From the NCBI RefSeq assembly GCF_001426195.1, contig NZ_LMRS01000001.1, forward strand, positions 126,501 through 190,500: 64,000 nt of DNA, in the 5' to 3' direction. The DNA is from Sphingomonas sp. Leaf339 (GTDB lineage Bacteria; Pseudomonadota; Alphaproteobacteria; Sphingomonadales; Sphingomonadaceae). Within the stretch, counting starts at the first letter, position 1, and each line of letters starts with the position of its first letter. Under the pieces are notes generated by a model. The model had not been told where the DNA came from. It did no database searches and saw only the letters and a program-made list of their open reading frames with translations. Both the position numbers and the translations under genes were made by a program. This document shows positions 34,622 through 44,034 of this stretch, in pieces.

Positions 34622-35952
34622 GCCGTCCCCGCGATCAGGCGATCGAGCGACGCATAAAAGCCAGGATAGCTGGTCGCGACCGGGCCGATATCGTCGATCG
34701 TGACGGGACGGACGGCATGGAGGCCGGCAACGGTCATGCTCATCGCGATGCGGTGGTCGAGCTTCGACGCGATCGTCGCACCGCCGGGGATCGCCTCGCC
34801 GCCGGTGCCGTCGATCGACAGGCCGTCCTCATGCTCTTCCACCTGCACGCCGCACGCCGCGAGCGCGGTGGCCATGGTGGCAATGCGGTCCGATTCCTTG
34901 ACGCGCAGTTCGTGGGCGCCACGCGCGGTGGTGCGGCCGGCGGCAAAGGCGGCGGCAACGAACAGGACGGGGTATTCGTCGATCATGCTCGGCGCGATCT
35001 CGGCCGGTACGTCGATCGAGGTCAGCGCGGCATGGCGGACGCGCAGGTCGGCGACCGGCTCGCCACCGACGATGCGCGCGTCCAGTTCCTCGATATCCGC
35101 ACCCATCAGGCGCAACGCCGCGATCAGTCCGGTGCGTGTCGGATTCAACCCGACATTGGTAACGACGATATCCGATCCCGGCACCACCGACGCCGCCACC
35201 AGCCAGAACGCGGCCGACGAGGGATCGCCGGGAACGGTGATCGACTGCGGCTTCAACTCCGCCTCGCCATGGATCTCGATGATCCGGCCGGCGGGCGACG
35301 GCGTGACGGTCAGCTTCGCGCCGAAGCCGGCCAGCATCCGTTCCGAATGATCGCGCGTGGCGACCGGTTCGATGACGCGGGTGATGCCGGGCGTGTTCAG
35401 GCCGGCCAGCAGGATCGCCGACTTCACCTGGGCCGAGGCGACCGGCAGCGTGTATTCGATCGGCACCGCCGGCGTCAGCCCGCGCAGCATCAGCGGCAGG
35501 CGACCGCCCAGCGAGGCGGTGATGTCCGCACCCATCCGGGCCAGCGGTTCGATCACGCGGCCCATCGGCCGGCCCGACAGCGATGCGTCGCCGGTGAAGG
35601 TCGCGGTGATCGGATGGCTGGCGACCAGGCCCATCAGCAACCGGGTCGAGGTGCCGGAATTGCCCATGTCGAGCGCACCGGCGGGTTGCAGCAGGCCGCC
35701 GACGCCGACGCCGCTGACCCGCCACACGCCATCGTCGCAGCGATCGATTGTCGCGCCCATCGCCCGCATCGCGGCGGCGGTGGCGAGCACATCCTCGCCC
35801 TCCAGCAATCCCTCGATCCGGCTTTCACCGATGGCGAGGGCGGAGAGCATCAGCGAACGGTGGCTGATCGACTTGTCGCCCGGCACCGCGACGGTGCCCT
35901 TCAGCGGCCCTTGCGCATCGATCCGGCGGGGTTGGGGTTCGGCATGTGACAT
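34618..35952 (-). CDS. aroA: 3-phosphoshikimate 1-carboxyvinyltransferase (EPSP synthase)
   Basis: A 444-aa enzyme of the shikimate pathway joining phosphoenolpyruvate to shikimate-3-phosphate. Features are [20 protein letters not shown], the [15 protein letters not shown] active-site stretch and [10 protein letters not shown] near the C-terminus. Length and motifs are normal. It is divergent from the FYDLN gene and coupled to cmk by a 4-bp overlap. Confidence 0.97.
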   Translation of the reverse strand: MSHAEPQPRRIDAQGPLKGTVAVPGDKSISHRSLMLSALAIGESRIEGLLEGEDVLATAAAMRAMGATIDRCDDGVWRVSGVGVGGLLQPAGALDMGNSGTSTRLLMGLVASHPITATFTGDASLSGRPMGRVIEPLARMGADITASLGGRLPLMLRGLTPAVPIEYTLPVASAQVKSAILLAGLNTPGITRVIEPVATRDHSERMLAGFGAKLTVTPSPAGRIIEIHGEAELKPQSITVPGDPSSAAFWLVAASVVPGSDIVVTNVGLNPTRTGLIAALRLMGADIEELDARIVGGEPVADLRVRHAALTSIDVPAEIAPSMIDEYPVLFVAAAFAAGRTTARGAHELRVKESDRIATMATALAACGVQVEEHEDGLSIDGTGGEAIPGGATIASKLDHRIAMSMTVAGLHAVRPVTIDDIGPVATSYPGFYASLDRLIAGTA

Positions 35953-36062
35953 TCGCGGCGCGCTTTGACAGCCGGGTTGCCGTATGGCAAGGCACCCGCC
36001 ATGTTACGGGCGAGGGGCCACCTTCGGCCGCGATAACCCAATTCCGAAAGGCAAGACACGGC

Positions 36063-36386
36063 ATGATCAAGCCGGAATGGGGCACGAAGCGTACGTGCCC
36101 GAAATGCGCGACGCGTTTCTACGATCTCGCAAAGGACGACCCCGTCACCTGCATCAACTGCGGTTATGCATGGGAGCCGGAGCCGATCCTGAAGTCCAAG
36201 CAGCCCCTGCCGTTCGAGCAGGCCAAGCCCGACCAGGCCAAACCAGATGCGGATCTGGAGGGCGAGGAAGAGGATATCGGCGCGATCACCGGTGAGGACG
36301 AAGAGCCCTCGGCAGACGACGAGGTCGATCTGGGCGGCGACGACGACCTGGGCGTGGAAACGCCCACGGACGAAGACGAGCATTGA
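36063..36386 (+). CDS. FYDLN-acid family zinc-ribbon protein (TIGR02300-like)
   Basis: A 107-aa protein. The N-terminal zinc ribbon has TCPKCATRFYDLAKDDPVTCINCG (cysteine pairs CPKC and CINC). A very acidic, low-complexity tail follows (runs of Glu and Asp, residues 60-107). This matches the alphaproteobacterial TIGR02300/FYDLN family, whose function is unknown. The ATG at 36063 is the only sensible start. Confidence 0.85.
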   Translation: MIKPEWGTKRTCPKCATRFYDLAKDDPVTCINCGYAWEPEPILKSKQPLPFEQAKPDQAKPDADLEGEEEDIGAITGEDEEPSADDEVDLGGDDDLGVETPTDEDEH

Positions 36387-36393
36387 TATGACG

Positions 36394-36431
36394 GGCTGGC
36401 AGGCGGCGCAAAAAACGCCGCTTGCCAAGCC
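36394..36431. repeat. Long imperfect hairpin between the FYDLN gene and tRNA-Ala
   Basis: GGCTGGCAGGCGGCG pairs with CGCCGCTTGCCAAGCC with one bulge and one G.U, enclosing an A-rich loop. It has no T-tract. It may mark the end of the FYDLN transcript. Confidence 0.4.
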
Positions 36432-36470
36432 GGAAGCGGCCCGCTAGTGGGGCCGCCTTCCCGACAGGAT

Positions 36471-36546
36471 GGGGCCGTAGCTCAGCTGGGAGAGCGTTCG
36501 CATGGCATGCGAAAGGTCAGGGGTTCGATCCCCCTCGGCTCCACCA
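36471..36546 (+). tRNA. tRNA-Ala (anticodon GGC)
   Basis: A 76-nt tRNA with encoded CCA. The acceptor arms GGGGCCG / CGGCTCC pair with one G.U. The D-arm is GCTCAGCTGGGAGAGC, the T-arm contains GGTTCGATCC, and the anticodon stem TTCGC / GCGAA encloses ATGGCAT, giving GGC. Confidence 0.97.
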
Positions 36547-36843
36547 TTCTTGTTCGGGTGACTGTTGATCGCGCTGTGGCGTGATCCGGTTTTTTGCGAG
36601 GCCATAGAGCTTCGCTTTCAATTCGATAGTGTTTGGCGATTTTGAACGTTGCGGCGTTCGGTGTGCGAGTCACCGCGCCTGTTAGCCCGTCTTTTTTGCG
36701 CCTATTCGCCGTCATCCCAGCGAAAGCTGGGATCTTCCGATTGGCGGACGGTGCGCGTTTCCTGATGGGGGCCCAGTGTTCGCCGGGGCGAAGGAAACTC
36801 GACGGCAGTCACCGACAGCAGATGCACCGCAATCTGAACCCGA
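36547..36843. other. Gene-free region with REP-like hairpins
   Basis: No plausible gene. The most distinct item is ATCCCAGC-GAAA-GCTGGGAT (36714-36733), a perfect 8-bp stem with a GAAA tetraloop in the context CGTCATCCC, typical of proteobacterial REP elements. About 60 bp later CCCAGTGTTCGCCGGGGCGAAGG looks like a degenerate inverted partner, so this is probably an imperfect REP pair. Confidence 0.5.
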
Positions 36844-38151
36844 TCACACCGTCCACGCCTCCAGATCGTCCTGCTGGCCGATCAATGCCAGCCCATGCGC
36901 GATCGAGGTCAGTTCACCGCCGGTCGCGATCAGATCGTCGCCGAACCGGTCGGTGAAGACGCGGCGGATGCGGGGGGTGAGCGACGTACCGCCAGTCAGG
37001 AAGACGCGGTCGATACCGGATGCCGCGATGTCGGCGTTGGTCAGTACCTGATCGATCGTCGTCTCGATCCGGGCGATGTCCGGGGCGATCCATGATTCGA
37101 ACTCGTCGCGCGTCACCGATGCCTCGATCGTGAAATCGTCGCCGTCGAACGCGAAGGTCGTCGCGTCGGCTGTCGACAGCGTGCGCTTCACCCGACCGAC
37201 CGCGTCATAGAGGCGATAGCCAAGCTCGCGTTCGATCACCGCGATCATCCGCCCGATCGCATCGGGGTCCAGCGCGGCGCGGCGCAGCTTCTCCAATTCG
37301 GCAAGCGTCCGGCGATTGCGCATCAGCGCAAGGCGCGACCAGTCGGCGAAATCGGTGAAATGGCCCAAGGGGATGTCGAGTATCTTGTCGAACGATCGGT
37401 AAGAGCCGCCCTTGCCCAGCAGCGGCATCACCAGCCGGTCGACGATGCGCTGGTCGAAGCGGTCGCCGGCGATGCCGAGGCCGGCATGGCCCAGCGGGGT
37501 GCAACGCTGCGGCGAACCGGGGGCGGCGATGCGGACGACGGAGAAATCGCTGGTGCCGCCGCCGAAATCGGCGACCAGGATCGTTGCCGGCTCCTCGATC
37601 CGCGACGCGTAGCTGAACGCCGCGCCGACGGGTTCGTAGACATAGCTGATCTCCGCCCCGAGCCCGCCGAACATCGCGTCGTAGCGCTGGCGGGCGAGCG
37701 CCGCGTCGGGGCGATGGCCGGCGTAATGGACGGGGCGGCCGACGACGACGCGCGCGATCTTTCGACCCAGTGCGCCATCGGCGTGCGCGGCCATGCGCTC
37801 CACGAAGGACCGGCCGAGATCCTCGAACCGGTATCGCCGTTCGAACACGGTGGCGTGTTCGAAGGTCGGGCTGGCCGCGACCGACTTGAACGACTGGATG
37901 AAGCGGCTGCCTTCCGGGTAATCGAGATATTCGGCGATCGCCCATGGCCCGGCTTCCACCGCGATGCCGCCGCGGGCATTTTCCTCATGCCAGAAGCAGA
38001 GCGCGGAGCGGAAGACGGGATCGGCGGCCTCCGGTCCGTTCAGCATCACCAGATCGGCGGTGTTCGCATCGGTCGATTCGGCGAGCACGCTGTTGGTCGT
38101 GCCGAAATCCAGACCCAGGACGATCGCCGATTGTGCCTGCACTGAAATCAC
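36844..38151 (-). CDS. Hsp70-family protein (DnaK/YegD-like)
   Basis: A 435-aa actin-fold ATPase with phosphate-1 motif LGLDFGTTNSVLAE, phosphate-2 ILVADFGGGTSDFSVV and the connecting/adenosine motif VFLTGGTSLTPRIRRVF. It lacks the C-terminal substrate-binding domain of DnaK, so it is a short Hsp70 homologue of the YegD type rather than a full chaperone. The client and role are unknown. It is divergent from the SGNH hydrolase gene. Confidence 0.88.
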   Translation of the reverse strand: MISVQAQSAIVLGLDFGTTNSVLAESTDANTADLVMLNGPEAADPVFRSALCFWHEENARGGIAVEAGPWAIAEYLDYPEGSRFIQSFKSVAASPTFEHATVFERRYRFEDLGRSFVERMAAHADGALGRKIARVVVGRPVHYAGHRPDAALARQRYDAMFGGLGAEISYVYEPVGAAFSYASRIEEPATILVADFGGGTSDFSVVRIAAPGSPQRCTPLGHAGLGIAGDRFDQRIVDRLVMPLLGKGGSYRSFDKILDIPLGHFTDFADWSRLALMRNRRTLAELEKLRRAALDPDAIGRMIAVIERELGYRLYDAVGRVKRTLSTADATTFAFDGDDFTIEASVTRDEFESWIAPDIARIETTIDQVLTNADIAASGIDRVFLTGGTSLTPRIRRVFTDRFGDDLIATGGELTSIAHGLALIGQQDDLEAWTV

Positions 38152-38215
38152 CTTCCGCCTGCCGTCACAACCGCGCCTCTACACGCGTCCGCGGCGCTGG
38201 GGTAGGAGCGCTGGC

Positions 38216-39136
38216 ATGACCTCACTCCGCTTTTTTGTCCGCCCGCTTCTTGTCCGCCCGCTTCTTGTCCGCCCAGTGTGTATCGCTGCCCTGGCCCTGT
38301 CGTTCGGCGCAGGGGCGGCGTCCGCGGAGACGATTCTGTTCGTCGGCAACAGCTTCACCTTCGGCGCGGGATCGGCGGCGTGGCATTACCGGCCAGACAG
38401 CGTCGATGACCTGAATGGCGAAGGCGTGGGCGGCGTGCCGGCGATCTTCAAGCGTTTCACCGAACAGGCGGGGCTGAATTACGACGTGGCGCTGGAAACG
38501 GGTGGCGGCCGCAGTCTCGGCTGGCACTTGAAAGAGCGGCGTGGGAAGATCGATCGCGCGTGGGATCAGGTCGTCCTCCAGGAATATAGCACGTTGGATG
38601 CGGCGAAGCCCGGCGATGCGACGCGGACGATCGCGGATACGAAGGCGCTGGCGACGCTGTTCCGCGCCCGCAATCCAAAGGTGTCGATACGGCTGACGGC
38701 GACCTGGTCGCGGCCCGATCTCGTCTATCGACCGGGAAGCCCGTGGTCGGGTCGGCCGATCGGCGCGATGGCGGTCGATCTGCGTCATGCCTATGACCGC
38801 GCGGCAAAGGCGGCGGGGCCGGTGGTGAAGGACGTGGTGCCGGTGGGGCAGGCGTTCACCTGCGCGATCCGCACCGGCGTGGCAGACGGCGATCCCTATG
38901 ACGGGATCACGCCCGGACAGGTCGATCTGTGGACCGACGATCATTATCACGCGAGCGCCGCCGGCTATTATCTGGAGGCGTTGATGTTGTTTGCGAGCAT
39001 CACCGGTCGCGATCCGCGAACGCTGGGCGCGAACGAGACGGCGGCCGCCGATCTGGGCGTCGCGCCGACGCTTGCGGTGGCGTTGCAGACGGTGGCGCAT
39101 AGGGCAACGGCGACCGACGGCGCCTGCGGTCGGTGA
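38216..39136 (+). CDS. Exported SGNH/GDSL-family hydrolase-like protein
   Basis: A 306-aa protein with an unusual signal peptide containing a repeated LVRP motif (residues about 8-20) before CIAALALSFGAGAASAE. The block ILFVGNSFTFGAG holds the block-I serine. LQEYST and the C-terminal DLWTDDHYHASAAGYYLEAL give the Asp-x2-His type triad of an SGNH esterase. The ATG at 38216 follows TAGGAG. Its stop overlaps the GPH transporter start (GTGA). It is probably a periplasmic esterase, possibly a glycan deacetylase; the substrate is inferred only from its neighbours. Confidence 0.75.
   Translation: MTSLRFFVRPLLVRPLLVRPVCIAALALSFGAGAASAETILFVGNSFTFGAGSAAWHYRPDSVDDLNGEGVGGVPAIFKRFTEQAGLNYDVALETGGGRSLGWHLKERRGKIDRAWDQVVLQEYSTLDAAKPGDATRTIADTKALATLFRARNPKVSIRLTATWSRPDLVYRPGSPWSGRPIGAMAVDLRHAYDRAAKAAGPVVKDVVPVGQAFTCAIRTGVADGDPYDGITPGQVDLWTDDHYHASAAGYYLEALMLFASITGRDPRTLGANETAAADLGVAPTLAVALQTVAHRATATDGACGR
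38235..38274 (+). repeat. In-frame 15-bp tandem repeat in a signal peptide
   Basis: The unit TTGTCCGCCCGCTTC is present 2.7 times without mismatch (38235-38249, 38250-38264 and a partial third copy to 38274). Its length is a multiple of three, so copy-number change would lengthen or shorten the signal peptide by five residues per unit without a frameshift. Confidence 0.75.
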
Positions 39137-40464
39137 ACCACGACATGCCGGCGCCGCGTCCCGCCCGCTGGCGACTGGTGCTGTTCGGATCGGGCGACTT
39201 CGCGTGCAATCTCTACTGGCAGAGCGTCACGCTATATCTGCTGTTCTTCTACACCGATGTGCTGGGGCTGACGCCGGGCGTGGCCGGGCTGATCGCCATG
39301 ATCGGTGCGATCTGGGACGGGCTGGCCGATCTGGCGGTGGGGATCGTCGCACAGCGGGGACGCTATCGATACCGAACGCTGATCGCCGGCGGCGCGATCC
39401 CGCTGGGGGTGGCGTTTGCGCTGCTGTACGGTGCGCCGGCCGTGACGGGTACGTCGGTGGCGGCGGCGCTGGTGGCGCATATCGCGTTCCGCAGCCTCTA
39501 TGCGCTGGTCAATGTGCCCTATGCGGCGTGGAGCACGCGGATCACGCAGGACAGCGGTGATCGCACGTTCATCGCCGGCGCGCGGATGCTGTTCGGCGCG
39601 GCGGCGGCCACGATCGTCGCGCTGGGGACGCCGTGGATCGCGGCCCGGATCGGCGATGGCATGTCGCCGAGTGGTTATGTCGCCGCAGCGGCGGTATTCG
39701 CGGCGGTGGCGACGCCGGTGCTGTTGATGGTCGCGGCCTCGACGCCGGAGGTGTTGCCGGCGGCGGCCGGCAAGGGGGTGTCGGTGGCGGCGTGCCTGCG
39801 CGTGCTGGGGCGCAACCGGGCGTTCGTCACGCTGAACGCGGCGATGGCGGCGGGCGGGATCGCGGCGGCGCTGCTGAACCAGTCGGTGCTCTATTATTTC
39901 GCGCATGTGGTCGGCGATCCGGGGGCGGGGCCGGGCACGCTGGCGATGATGGGGCTGGTCGGCGTCGTGGTCGTGCCACTGTGGACGTGGTGGGCGACGC
40001 GACGGGGCGCGCGGTCCGCGTGGTTCGTGGCGGCGCTGATCGGACTGGGCTGTGCGGCGGGCTTCGCGATGTCGGCGGCGGGCGAGGGGACGACGCGGAT
40101 ATTCCTGCTGGGGATGCAGGTCGCTTTTGCCGGGTTCAGCCTAGCCGGCTGGGCAATGCTGCCCGACACCGTCGAATATGGCGAGGCCACGCAGGGCGTG
40201 CGCGTGGAGGCGATCGCGTTCGGCGTGTCGGCACTGGTGCAGAAGGGTGCGCTGGCGGCGGCGGCGGCGGTAATCGGCGGCGTGTACGACGCGGTCGGCT
40301 ACGCCGGCGGAGCGGTGCAGGCGCCGGCGGCAGTCGCCGGCATCGGGTGGCTGATGATCGTCGGGCCGGCCGTGGCGATCACCCTGTCGATGGCGGCGAT
40401 GGTCGCCAACCCGCTGCGGCGTGGGACGCATGATGCGATCGTGGCCGGCTTGGGGCGGGGGTGA
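39133..40464 (+). CDS. GPH-family (MFS) sugar transporter
   Basis: A 443-aa, 12-helix carrier of the glycoside-pentoside-hexuronide:cation symporter family. The start LVLFGSGDFACNLYWQSVTLYL and following FFYTDVLGLTPGVAGLI, then IWDGLADLAVG match the family's first helices and the conserved Asp region. The GTG at 39133 overlaps the preceding stop; an ATG at 39145 is an alternative. It is expected to import oligosaccharides or glycosides for the GH3 enzyme encoded convergently downstream. Confidence 0.88.
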   Translation: MNHDMPAPRPARWRLVLFGSGDFACNLYWQSVTLYLLFFYTDVLGLTPGVAGLIAMIGAIWDGLADLAVGIVAQRGRYRYRTLIAGGAIPLGVAFALLYGAPAVTGTSVAAALVAHIAFRSLYALVNVPYAAWSTRITQDSGDRTFIAGARMLFGAAAATIVALGTPWIAARIGDGMSPSGYVAAAAVFAAVATPVLLMVAASTPEVLPAAAGKGVSVAACLRVLGRNRAFVTLNAAMAAGGIAAALLNQSVLYYFAHVVGDPGAGPGTLAMMGLVGVVVVPLWTWWATRRGARSAWFVAALIGLGCAAGFAMSAAGEGTTRIFLLGMQVAFAGFSLAGWAMLPDTVEYGEATQGVRVEAIAFGVSALVQKGALAAAAAVIGGVYDAVGYAGGAVQAPAAVAGIGWLMIVGPAVAITLSMAAMVANPLRRGTHDAIVAGLGRG

Positions 40465-40507
40465 GGGACCATTTGACACCCTCACCCTCCCACAGCTTCG
40501 CCGTTCC

Positions 40508-40532
40508 TTCCCTCTCGCGGAGGGAGAGGGAA
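40508..40532. repeat. REP-like inverted repeat between convergent genes
   Basis: TTCCCTCTC and GAGAGGGAA are exact complements around GCGGAGG, in a context (CCCTCACCCTCCC upstream) resembling a common sphingomonad intergenic repeat. It may serve as a bidirectional transcript end for the transporter and GH3 genes. Confidence 0.45.
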
Positions 40533-40539
40533 AGCGATG

Positions 40540-42828
40540 TCAGACCAAGGTGAACTCGCCCGCGACGCCTTCGGCTTCTGCCGAAGGCGCGACCCAGAGG
40601 CGGAAGCGGCCGGGCTCGACGGTGGGTTTCAGGTCCAGTCCGATGAAGGTCAGGTCATCGCGGCGAAGCGTGAACGACACGGTTTGCTGCGCACCGGGGG
40701 CCAGCCTGATCTTCCGGAACGCCATTAGCTGGCGCACCGGCCGGGTGATGCTGGCGGTGACGTCCTGGATGTAAAGCTGCACCACCTCCTCGGCGGCGCG
40801 GGTGCCGCGATTGGCGATCGTGGCCGTCACCGTCAGGGCGCCGCTGGCGGTCAGGCGCCCATCGCCGACACCGAGCGCGCTATAATCGATCCGGCCATAG
40901 GTCAGGCCGTGGCCGAACGGGAACGCCGCCGTGTTCGGAAGCCCCCGATAATGCGCCTTGAACGGTTTCAGCTCACCCGGACCATTGGGCCGGCCGGTGC
41001 TCTTGTGGTCGTAATGATAGGGTTCCTGTCCGGTCGCATGGGGAAAGCTGACCGGCAATCGTGCCGATGGTCCCTCTATCCCGAACAGGATGTCGGCGAT
41101 CGCCGGACCCGATTGCGAGCCCAGGAACCACGTGACCAGAATGGCGGGCGCGTTCCACACCGCGCCGTCCAGCACCAGCGCGCGGCCGTTGCGCAGGACG
41201 ACGACGATCGGCTTGCCGGTCGCTGCCACCGCCTCGGCCAGCGCTACCTGTGCGGCCGGCACGACGATATCGGTACGCGATTGCGCCTCGCCGGACATGT
41301 CCTGGCTCTCGCCGATCGACAGCACCACGATGTCGGCCGCCTGCGCCGCCGCGACCGCCGCCTCGATCCCGCCGGGCAGGGCCGCATCGACGCCGGAGCC
41401 GGCGGTCGCGGTAACCAGCGACGGATCGGCTAGCGCGGCGCGGACGCCGGTCAGCAGGTCGACCGCATCGGCGTCCGATCCATACACGTTCCACGGGCCG
41501 ATCAGGTTCTGCTGACCCGAGGCGAACGGGCCGATCAGCGCGATGCGCTTGCCCGATCGGGGCAGGGGCAGCAGGTCGCCGTCGTTCTTTAGCATCACGA
41601 TCGATCGCCGCCCCGCCTCGCGGGCCAGCGCCAGATGCGCCTTGGTGCGCACGCGGGTCGTCTCGCGTTTCGGATCGATGCGGCGGAACGGATTGTCGAA
41701 CAGACCGAGCCGCACTTTCAGCGCCAGCACCCGGCGCACCGCATCGTCCAGCCGCGCCATCGGCACTTCACCCTTGGCGACCAGATCGGGAAGGTGGGTG
41801 ATGTAGAAACCCGACTGCATGCTCATGTCGACCCCGGCCATGAAGGCCAGCTTCGTCGCCTCGCGCGCGTCAGCGGCGAAGCCGTGGTCGATCAACTCCA
41901 TGTCGCCGGTATAATCCGATACGACCAGCCCATCGAATTTCCACTCGTCGCGCAACACCGTATCCAGCAACCACGGATTGGCGGTGGCGGGGACGCCGGA
42001 CAGGTCGTTGAACGCGGCCATCGTCGTGCCGGAACCGGCCGCGAACGCCGCTTGGAACGGCGGGAAATACACGTCGCGCAGCGTCCGTTCGGACACGTCG
42101 ACGCTGTTGTAATCAAGGCCCGCCTCGCCCGCGCCGTACGCCGCGAAATGTTTGGCGCAGCTCATCACCGCATCGTCGGCGGTCAGGCCGCGCTTGCCCT
42201 GAAAGCCGCGCACCCGCGCGTCGGCCATCATCCGGCCGAGCAGCACATCCTCGCCCGCGCCCTCGATCCCGCGGCCCCAGCGCTGGTCGCGGGCGATGTC
42301 GACCATCGGCGCAAACGTCCAGTCGATGCCCGCCGCCGATGCCTCGACGGCGGCGGCGCGGGCGGTGCGTTCGGCCAATTCCGGCTCGAAGCTACCGGCC
42401 TCGGCCAGCGGCATCGGGAACACGGTGCGGAAGCCGTGGATGATGTCGGCGGCGAACAGCAGCGGGATCTTCAGCCGCTGGTCGCGCATCGCGACGGTCT
42501 GCATCCGCCGCGCCATGGTGGCGCCGTTGCCGTTGAACACGCCGGTCAGGCGGCCCGCCTTCACCTCGGCCAGTTGCTCGTCGAAGCTGGCGGTAGCGGC
42601 GATCGGGTTCAGCGCGTTCGCGGCACCGCCCGCCCAGGTGGCGGCCATCAGCGTCAGCTGCCCGGCCTTTTCCTCGACCGTCATCTGCGCCACCAGCGCC
42701 TCGACCGACGCGGGTAACGCGTTAGTGCCGGCCTGCGCCAGCAACGCTCGCGCCGGGTTGCTCGCCCAGGCGGTCACGACAGCGCCGCCGATCATCAGGG
42801 CACGTCGCGAGATGCGCTGCTCGGTCAT
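40540..42828 (-). CDS. Exported glycoside hydrolase family 3 beta-glucosidase
   Basis: A 762-aa BglX-like enzyme. A twin-arginine signal (ISRRALMIGG) at the N-terminus implies folded export to the periplasm. MTVEEKAGQLTLM opens the catalytic (alpha/beta) domain. The catalytic nucleophile Asp lies in GLVVSDYTGDMEL. The second domain has PIVVVLRNGRAL and a C-terminal fibronectin III-like domain includes RGTRAAEEVVQLYIQD. It releases glucose from the non-reducing end of beta-glucosides. The start at 42828 fits the Tat signal. It is divergent from the LacI gene and shares the operator region. Confidence 0.93.
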   Translation of the reverse strand: MTEQRISRRALMIGGAVVTAWASNPARALLAQAGTNALPASVEALVAQMTVEEKAGQLTLMAATWAGGAANALNPIAATASFDEQLAEVKAGRLTGVFNGNGATMARRMQTVAMRDQRLKIPLLFAADIIHGFRTVFPMPLAEAGSFEPELAERTARAAAVEASAAGIDWTFAPMVDIARDQRWGRGIEGAGEDVLLGRMMADARVRGFQGKRGLTADDAVMSCAKHFAAYGAGEAGLDYNSVDVSERTLRDVYFPPFQAAFAAGSGTTMAAFNDLSGVPATANPWLLDTVLRDEWKFDGLVVSDYTGDMELIDHGFAADAREATKLAFMAGVDMSMQSGFYITHLPDLVAKGEVPMARLDDAVRRVLALKVRLGLFDNPFRRIDPKRETTRVRTKAHLALAREAGRRSIVMLKNDGDLLPLPRSGKRIALIGPFASGQQNLIGPWNVYGSDADAVDLLTGVRAALADPSLVTATAGSGVDAALPGGIEAAVAAAQAADIVVLSIGESQDMSGEAQSRTDIVVPAAQVALAEAVAATGKPIVVVLRNGRALVLDGAVWNAPAILVTWFLGSQSGPAIADILFGIEGPSARLPVSFPHATGQEPYHYDHKSTGRPNGPGELKPFKAHYRGLPNTAAFPFGHGLTYGRIDYSALGVGDGRLTASGALTVTATIANRGTRAAEEVVQLYIQDVTASITRPVRQLMAFRKIRLAPGAQQTVSFTLRRDDLTFIGLDLKPTVEPGRFRLWVAPSAEAEGVAGEFTLV

Positions 42829-42909
42829 CCTCATCCTCTCCATCTGTGACATTCCGGCCACAAGGTGGCCGCTGTGTTGTATTTCCGTATTGAACGCCCT
42901 TTTAGGTTC

Positions 42910-42925
42910 ATGTAACCGGTTACAT
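42910..42925. promoter_or_regulatory. LacI-family operator palindrome
   Basis: ATGTAACC/GGTTACAT is a perfect 16-bp palindrome with a central CG, the hallmark of LacI/GalR-family operators. It lies between the divergent GH3 and LacI genes, 82 bp from the GH3 start. Confidence 0.7.
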
Positions 42926-42935
42926 CAAGCCTGAT

Positions 42936-42947
42936 CGCACCGGTGCG
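42936..42947. promoter_or_regulatory. Second palindrome in the GH3-lacI intergenic region
   Basis: CGCACC/GGTGCG is a perfect 12-bp palindrome sharing the ACCGGT core with the first site, centre-to-centre 24 bp. It could be an auxiliary operator for the same regulator. Confidence 0.45.
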
Positions 42948-43008
42948 TCCGGATCGACAGGGAAAACGGCCCATCGCCTTGATGGGTTGCGAGAGGATGC
43001 GACGGCGA

Positions 43009-44034
43009 ATGCCCCATGCCACGATCCGCGATGTTGCGCGTGAGGCCGCCGTATCGGTGGCGTCCGTGTCACGCGTGCTGAACGGGCATGAGAATGTGCG
43101 CCCGGCGCTGAAGGCGAAGGTGCAGGCGGCGGCCACGCTGCTCGGCTACGTCCCCCATGCCGGCGCCCGCAGCCTCAGCCTGGCGCGATCGGGCGCGATC
43201 GGCGTGGTGCTGCCCGATCTGCACGGCGAGTTCTTTTCCGAATTGCTGCGCGGCATGGACCGCGAGGCGTCGGCGCGGGGCCTGCAATTGCTGCTGTCGA
43301 ACATGCACGACGATCCGGCGCGCGGGATCGAGGCGCTGCACACGATGCGCGGGCGGGTCGACGGGCTGGTGGTGATGGCGCCGCATATCGATCCCGACCG
43401 GCTGTTCGGCCATCTGCCGCCGGGTATCCCCGCCGTGCTGGTCAACTGTGCGCCGCATCATCAGGCGCGCGCCGAGATGCGCGTCGACAATGCGGCGGGC
43501 GCCGTGGCGATGGTCGAACATCTGGCCGCCTGCGGATATCGCCGCATCGTGCACATCGCGGGGCCGGCGGGTAACATCGATGCCGACGAACGGGTCGAGG
43601 GCTATCGCACCGCGATGGCCGCCGCCGGGCTGGAGCCACGCGTGGAACAGGGCAGCTTCATGGAGGAAGCCGGCGTCGCGGTCGCCGAGCGTCTGATCGC
43701 GGAGGGGGCGGCGGTCGATGCCGTGTTCGCCGCCAATGACATGATGGCGATCGGGGTGCTGATGACGCTGCGCCGGGCCGGCATCGACGTGCCGGGCCGG
43801 ATCGGCGTCGCCGGATTCGACGACGTGCCGCTGGCCCGCCTGATCTCGCCATCGCTCACTACGCTCCGCATCGACATCGCCGGCATCGGCGAACGCGCCG
43901 TCGCGCGCCTCGCCGGCATCGTCGCGGGCGAGGATGATCGCGCCGTCGAACATCGCGCGCCGATGTTGATCGAACGTGAAACCACCGGAATCAACAACAA
44001 CCCGACAACCGGGAAAATCAGGGGACTAAGATGA
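43009..44034 (+). CDS. LacI-family transcriptional regulator
   Basis: A 341-aa regulator with the N-terminal helix-turn-helix TIRDVAREAAVSVASVSRVL and hinge helix (ENVRPALKAKVQAAATLLGY), then a periplasmic-binding-protein-like sugar domain including AIGVVLPDLHGEFFSELLRG and IAGFDD-type VAGFDDVPLARL. The ATG at 43009 gives the standard start. Its stop overlaps the start of the TonB receptor gene, so regulator and receptor are co-transcribed. The likely operators are the palindromes just upstream and the likely effector is a glucan-derived sugar. Confidence 0.92.
   Translation: MPHATIRDVAREAAVSVASVSRVLNGHENVRPALKAKVQAAATLLGYVPHAGARSLSLARSGAIGVVLPDLHGEFFSELLRGMDREASARGLQLLLSNMHDDPARGIEALHTMRGRVDGLVVMAPHIDPDRLFGHLPPGIPAVLVNCAPHHQARAEMRVDNAAGAVAMVEHLAACGYRRIVHIAGPAGNIDADERVEGYRTAMAAAGLEPRVEQGSFMEEAGVAVAERLIAEGAAVDAVFAANDMMAIGVLMTLRRAGIDVPGRIGVAGFDDVPLARLISPSLTTLRIDIAGIGERAVARLAGIVAGEDDRAVEHRAPMLIERETTGINNNPTTGKIRGLR

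Noticed and set aside
33542..34657. Plus-strand ORF opposite cmk and the PEP-CTERM gene
   Set aside because: Composition is that of a shadow frame; both minus-strand genes are clear.
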